A stretch of 64,000 nucleotides of DNA from Yarrowia lipolytica. Its lineage: Eukaryota; Ascomycota; Dipodascomycetes; Dipodascales. Position numbers and translations under genes: made by a program. Shown piece by piece: positions 61,699 to 64,000 of the stretch. The stretch is taken from contig NC_090773.1 in the NCBI RefSeq assembly GCF_001761485.1, positions 1,984,001 through 2,048,000 on the forward strand. The letters are read 5' to 3'. The stretch's first letter is position 1. Each line of letters opens with the position of its first letter. The notes below the pieces were generated by a model, which had not been told where the DNA came from, did not search any database, and saw only the letters and a list, made by a program, of their open reading frames with translations.

Positions 61699-62307
61699 GT
61701 TTTTGGTCAGTGGTGGAACTGCTAGTAGATCTAATGTCGTGTGCAAGATCCGCCCGAAACTTTAGCAGTTTACCAGTGAAATGGCGCAACATGTCTTGCC
61801 TGATTCTGATATAACTAGTGGTGTGTTTCTACCAGAAAGAATACTGCACGGCCAGGAGTCGTTTGCACTTTTTCCGATTCGCTCTGGGACTCTCCAAGAC
61901 AGAACGTAGGACCTTTCACTCTGACCATATTCAAGTAACAATCAAAGTTCTAGTTGACTCTATCCAACTAACTAGTGAGAAATTGATAAAATGTACCTGG
62001 AGCAGTGAAAATGCACAGGGAGCTTTACTGCACAAATATACAAGAATTGTCCAGACAAAAATATCTGGCGGTACGTTTACTGTACATCACAGTATAACTA
62101 TGGGTTTATTAGTCAGCCTAACTCGCTTCTCATATCAGTCTCCCATCCCGTCGTCACGTGACTAAATCTTTCAATTTAGTAATAAAAAAATAAAACCTTT
62201 TTACTTTCAAAACCAACTGCGACAAGTGCATATGGAAAAAAAAATACATGCGCCTTGAGAGGAGTTGCAGAGCAAAACAAAAAAAAAGGGGATAGGGGGA
62301 AAAAGAA

Positions 62308-62379
62308 TGCCATCACCCAGAATCGAACTGAGGTTTCCACGGCCACAACGTGGTGTACTAACCACTATACTATGATGGC
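62308..62379 (-). tRNA. tRNA-His(GTG)
   Basis: The 72-nt gene folds fully: acceptor GCCATCA/TGATGGC, D-arm TAGTATAGTGGTTAGTA, anticodon stem CCACG/CGTGG with loop TTGTGGC (anticodon GTG), T-arm CTCAG-TTCGATT-CTGGG and discriminator A. A T5 run follows as Pol III terminator. G at position -1 is not encoded, as normal for eukaryotes. It looks functional. Confidence 0.93.
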
Positions 62380-62734
62380 TGGCGATAAAATGTTGAAGTT
62401 CTTGGGACACTAGTGAGAAACCTCCAGGTCACGTGTCCGGCGATTTCAACTGTGATTTGTGGGTGATTGAGGGTATTTACTAGAACTAAAGGGTCTTTAT
62501 GGGTGGTTTTTTGGACTGTGTAATCTACTGGTCTTGTTTTTTTATTGATATTTCGTCCGGATCATAGAGCAATGGAGAACGTCTTGGTGGAGTGCCCTGA
62601 GTAGGTGCAGAAAGCTTGAGCAGTGATTTGAGAGAGTAGTAAAACCGAAAGAAATGTTTTGAAGAGTTTCTAAGGATTTATGGAAACTGTAAAATGTCTA
62701 GAAATTTTTCTATGTTTTCTAGTTGGAGTCCGTT

Positions 62735-62802
62735 CTTTTTTTTTTTTTTTTTTTTTCTATTTTTTTTTTTATTTTTTGTATTTTTTTTTTTTTTCATTTC
62801 CT
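62735..62802. repeat. Poly-T tract
   Basis: Nearly pure T with a few A and C interruptions over about 70 bp, about 480-550 bp upstream of FRS2. Confidence 0.85.
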
Positions 62803-63280
62803 CATTTTTATTTCATTTCTCATTTTTATTTAGTGATCCAGGCTGCACCTGATTCCGAGCATTCAAAGTACTTATTTTTGCACCAATTTTTTTGCAACTT
62901 GGTTTAGACGGAGAATTGGTGTTGTTTCCCGGTTATTTTTTGATCTAAAATCGTTCATATTCGCCCCATAATGGACTCTTCACAGTCAGTATCAAATTTT
63001 GACGATATGACTGAGTCAGCTTATGGTTAAAAAGATCTGAGACTGACTCATCTGAATCAGAACTTGAAAACAGGACAATTTCAAAAAGGGGAAAAATAAA
63101 GACAAAATGAAATCAGAAATCAGAATCGGTCAGGTTCTCAAATATCGGGTTTTCAGCCCAATTGACACACTCTTTAAAAGTGTTTGGAGCGCAGGTTGAA
63201 CTGCGTCTCTCCACACCACTCCCGGGTAACCAGGATTAGCTCCTGAAAAACTCTGGGAGTATCTGTCACCACCAAACACC

Positions 63281-64000
63281 ATGTCTGATCTCACGACCAC
63301 AGTGCTGAAAACGCTTGCCGAGGGCCCCATCGCTGACTCGCGGGTGGCCTTCCCCGCCCATACCACCGCCCAGTTGCAGGGCACGCTGCAGAGTCTTGCC
63401 GGCCGAGAAATGGTGACCTACAAGGCCGTGGAGGAGGACAAGTGGGAGCTTACTGAGGAGGGCAAGGAGATTGTGTCGCTGGGCTCGCACGAGTACCGCC
63501 TCTATGAGGAGGTGTGCAAGGGTCTGGAGGGTTTGGAGCTGGCTGACGTGGCATCCAAGCTGGGAGCGTCGGGCAAAATTGGCCAGCAGCGGGCTTTCAA
63601 GAACGGCTGGGTCAAGAAGGAGGGCTCCAAGCTGATCAAGAGCAGCGACAGCGTGACTGACAAGACCGCCGAGGATCTTAAGACCATTGAGTCCACGGGC
63701 ACCCTGGGAGACGCCAAGGAGCTGCAAGATCTTAAGAAGCGAAAGCTGATCACTAAGGTCAAGCAGGTGTGGTTTGAGATTGAAAAGGGCCCCGAGTTTG
63801 CGCTTACCGTCAAGGAGTACGCCACCGACGTGACAACCGACATGATCCAGAGCGGCGCCTGGAAGGACGCGGCATTCAAGCCCTACAACTTTGCCGCCGA
63901 GGGAGTCCAGCCCCAGTCCGGAGCGTTCCATCCTCTCAACAAGGTGCGGGAGGAGTTCCGACAGATTTTCTTCTCGCTGGGCTTCTCCGAAATGCCCACC
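63281..64000 (+). CDS. FRS2: Cytosolic Phe-tRNA synthetase alpha subunit (5-prime part)
   Basis: The frame runs open from ATG 63281 to the window edge (240 codons), so the gene is cut by the window. It encodes the N-terminal part of the alpha chain of the eukaryotic alpha2-beta2 phenylalanyl-tRNA synthetase, which charges tRNA-Phe in the cytosol. The first 150 residues form the winged-helix tRNA/DNA-binding-like modules of the eukaryotic enzyme (LTEEGKEIVSLGSHEYRLYE). The catalytic domain begins after about 200, with FKPYNFAAEG, GAFHPLNKVREEFRQIFFSLG and SEMPT, the class II motif-1 region. Full length should be about 500. A CACC ATG context supports the start. No intron consensus is seen in this part. 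Confidence 0.93.
   Translation, partial: MSDLTTTVLKTLAEGPIADSRVAFPAHTTAQLQGTLQSLAGREMVTYKAVEEDKWELTEEGKEIVSLGSHEYRLYEEVCKGLEGLELADVASKLGASGKIGQQRAFKNGWVKKEGSKLIKSSDSVTDKTAEDLKTIESTGTLGDAKELQDLKKRKLITKVKQVWFEIEKGPEFALTVKEYATDVTTDMIQSGAWKDAAFKPYNFAAEGVQPQSGAFHPLNKVREEFRQIFFSLGFSEMPT

Larger units (their letters stand above)
61699..63280. other. Intergenic with tRNA-His, 1.6 kb
   Basis: Apart from tRNA-His I see no gene. CACGTG sites lie at 62155 and 62430, and a long poly-T tract at about 62,735-62,800. Confidence 0.6.

Noticed and set aside
1-64000. CRISPR array, prophage, integron or bacterial operon
   Set aside because: Direct repeats found are contiguous minisatellites without spacers, and all genes are eukaryotic in type.

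Overview
The window looks like nuclear chromosomal DNA of the yeast Yarrowia lipolytica. The evidence is compact intron-poor genes rich in CGA (Arg), GAG and AAG codons, a single 5S rRNA gene lying alone among protein genes instead of inside an rDNA unit, dispersed tRNA genes, a possible short GTGAGT-type intron, and two solo LTRs of 274 and 276 bp, the size I recall for the Ty3/gypsy element Tyl6 of this species. From memory the gene order around PFK1 fits the middle of chromosome D; I could not check this against a database.

Layout. 1-11,144 is a gene desert holding minisatellites, a G-quadruplex motif, a pair of long hairpins and a solo LTR. 11,145-23,071 carries a methionine-permease-like transporter, a small membrane protein, a CLPTM1-family protein, the U1 snRNP protein Prp39, an Old Yellow Enzyme and an Abz2-like aminodeoxychorismate lyase. 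A 5S rRNA gene sits at 24,034. From 24,793 to 36,189 three large minus-strand genes follow: Efl1 (60S maturation GTPase), Sgd1/Nom1 (40S biogenesis) and Ubp15/USP7 (deubiquitinase). PFK1 and a patatin-type lipase follow on the plus strand, then a Rad23 gene whose reading frame is interrupted in this sequence. Further on are a DUF2470 membrane protein, a histidine phosphatase, a GST-only eEF1B-gamma relative and a secreted orphan protein. The right end is tRNA-rich (Val, Ser, Lys, His), has a small membrane protein, and ends inside the cytosolic Phe-tRNA synthetase alpha subunit gene FRS2.

How the genes relate. Most are housekeeping genes with no operon logic. Themes are ribosome and translation (EFL1, SGD1, FRS2, eEF1B-gamma-like, 5S, tRNAs), ubiquitin (UBP15, RAD23), splicing (PRP39), and carbon, lipid and folate metabolism (PFK1, patatin lipase, ABZ2-like). 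No new enzyme system or defence locus is evident. The points most worth a second look are the 11-kb desert with its nested dyads, the two solo LTRs with intact target duplications, a fourfold TMALL-x-x-KK motif in Sgd1, a cluster of CACGTG sites upstream of PFK1, a recurrent GTACAGTAC-type intergenic motif, and a group of small indels in three tRNA genes and RAD23 that suggests either gene decay or assembly error.
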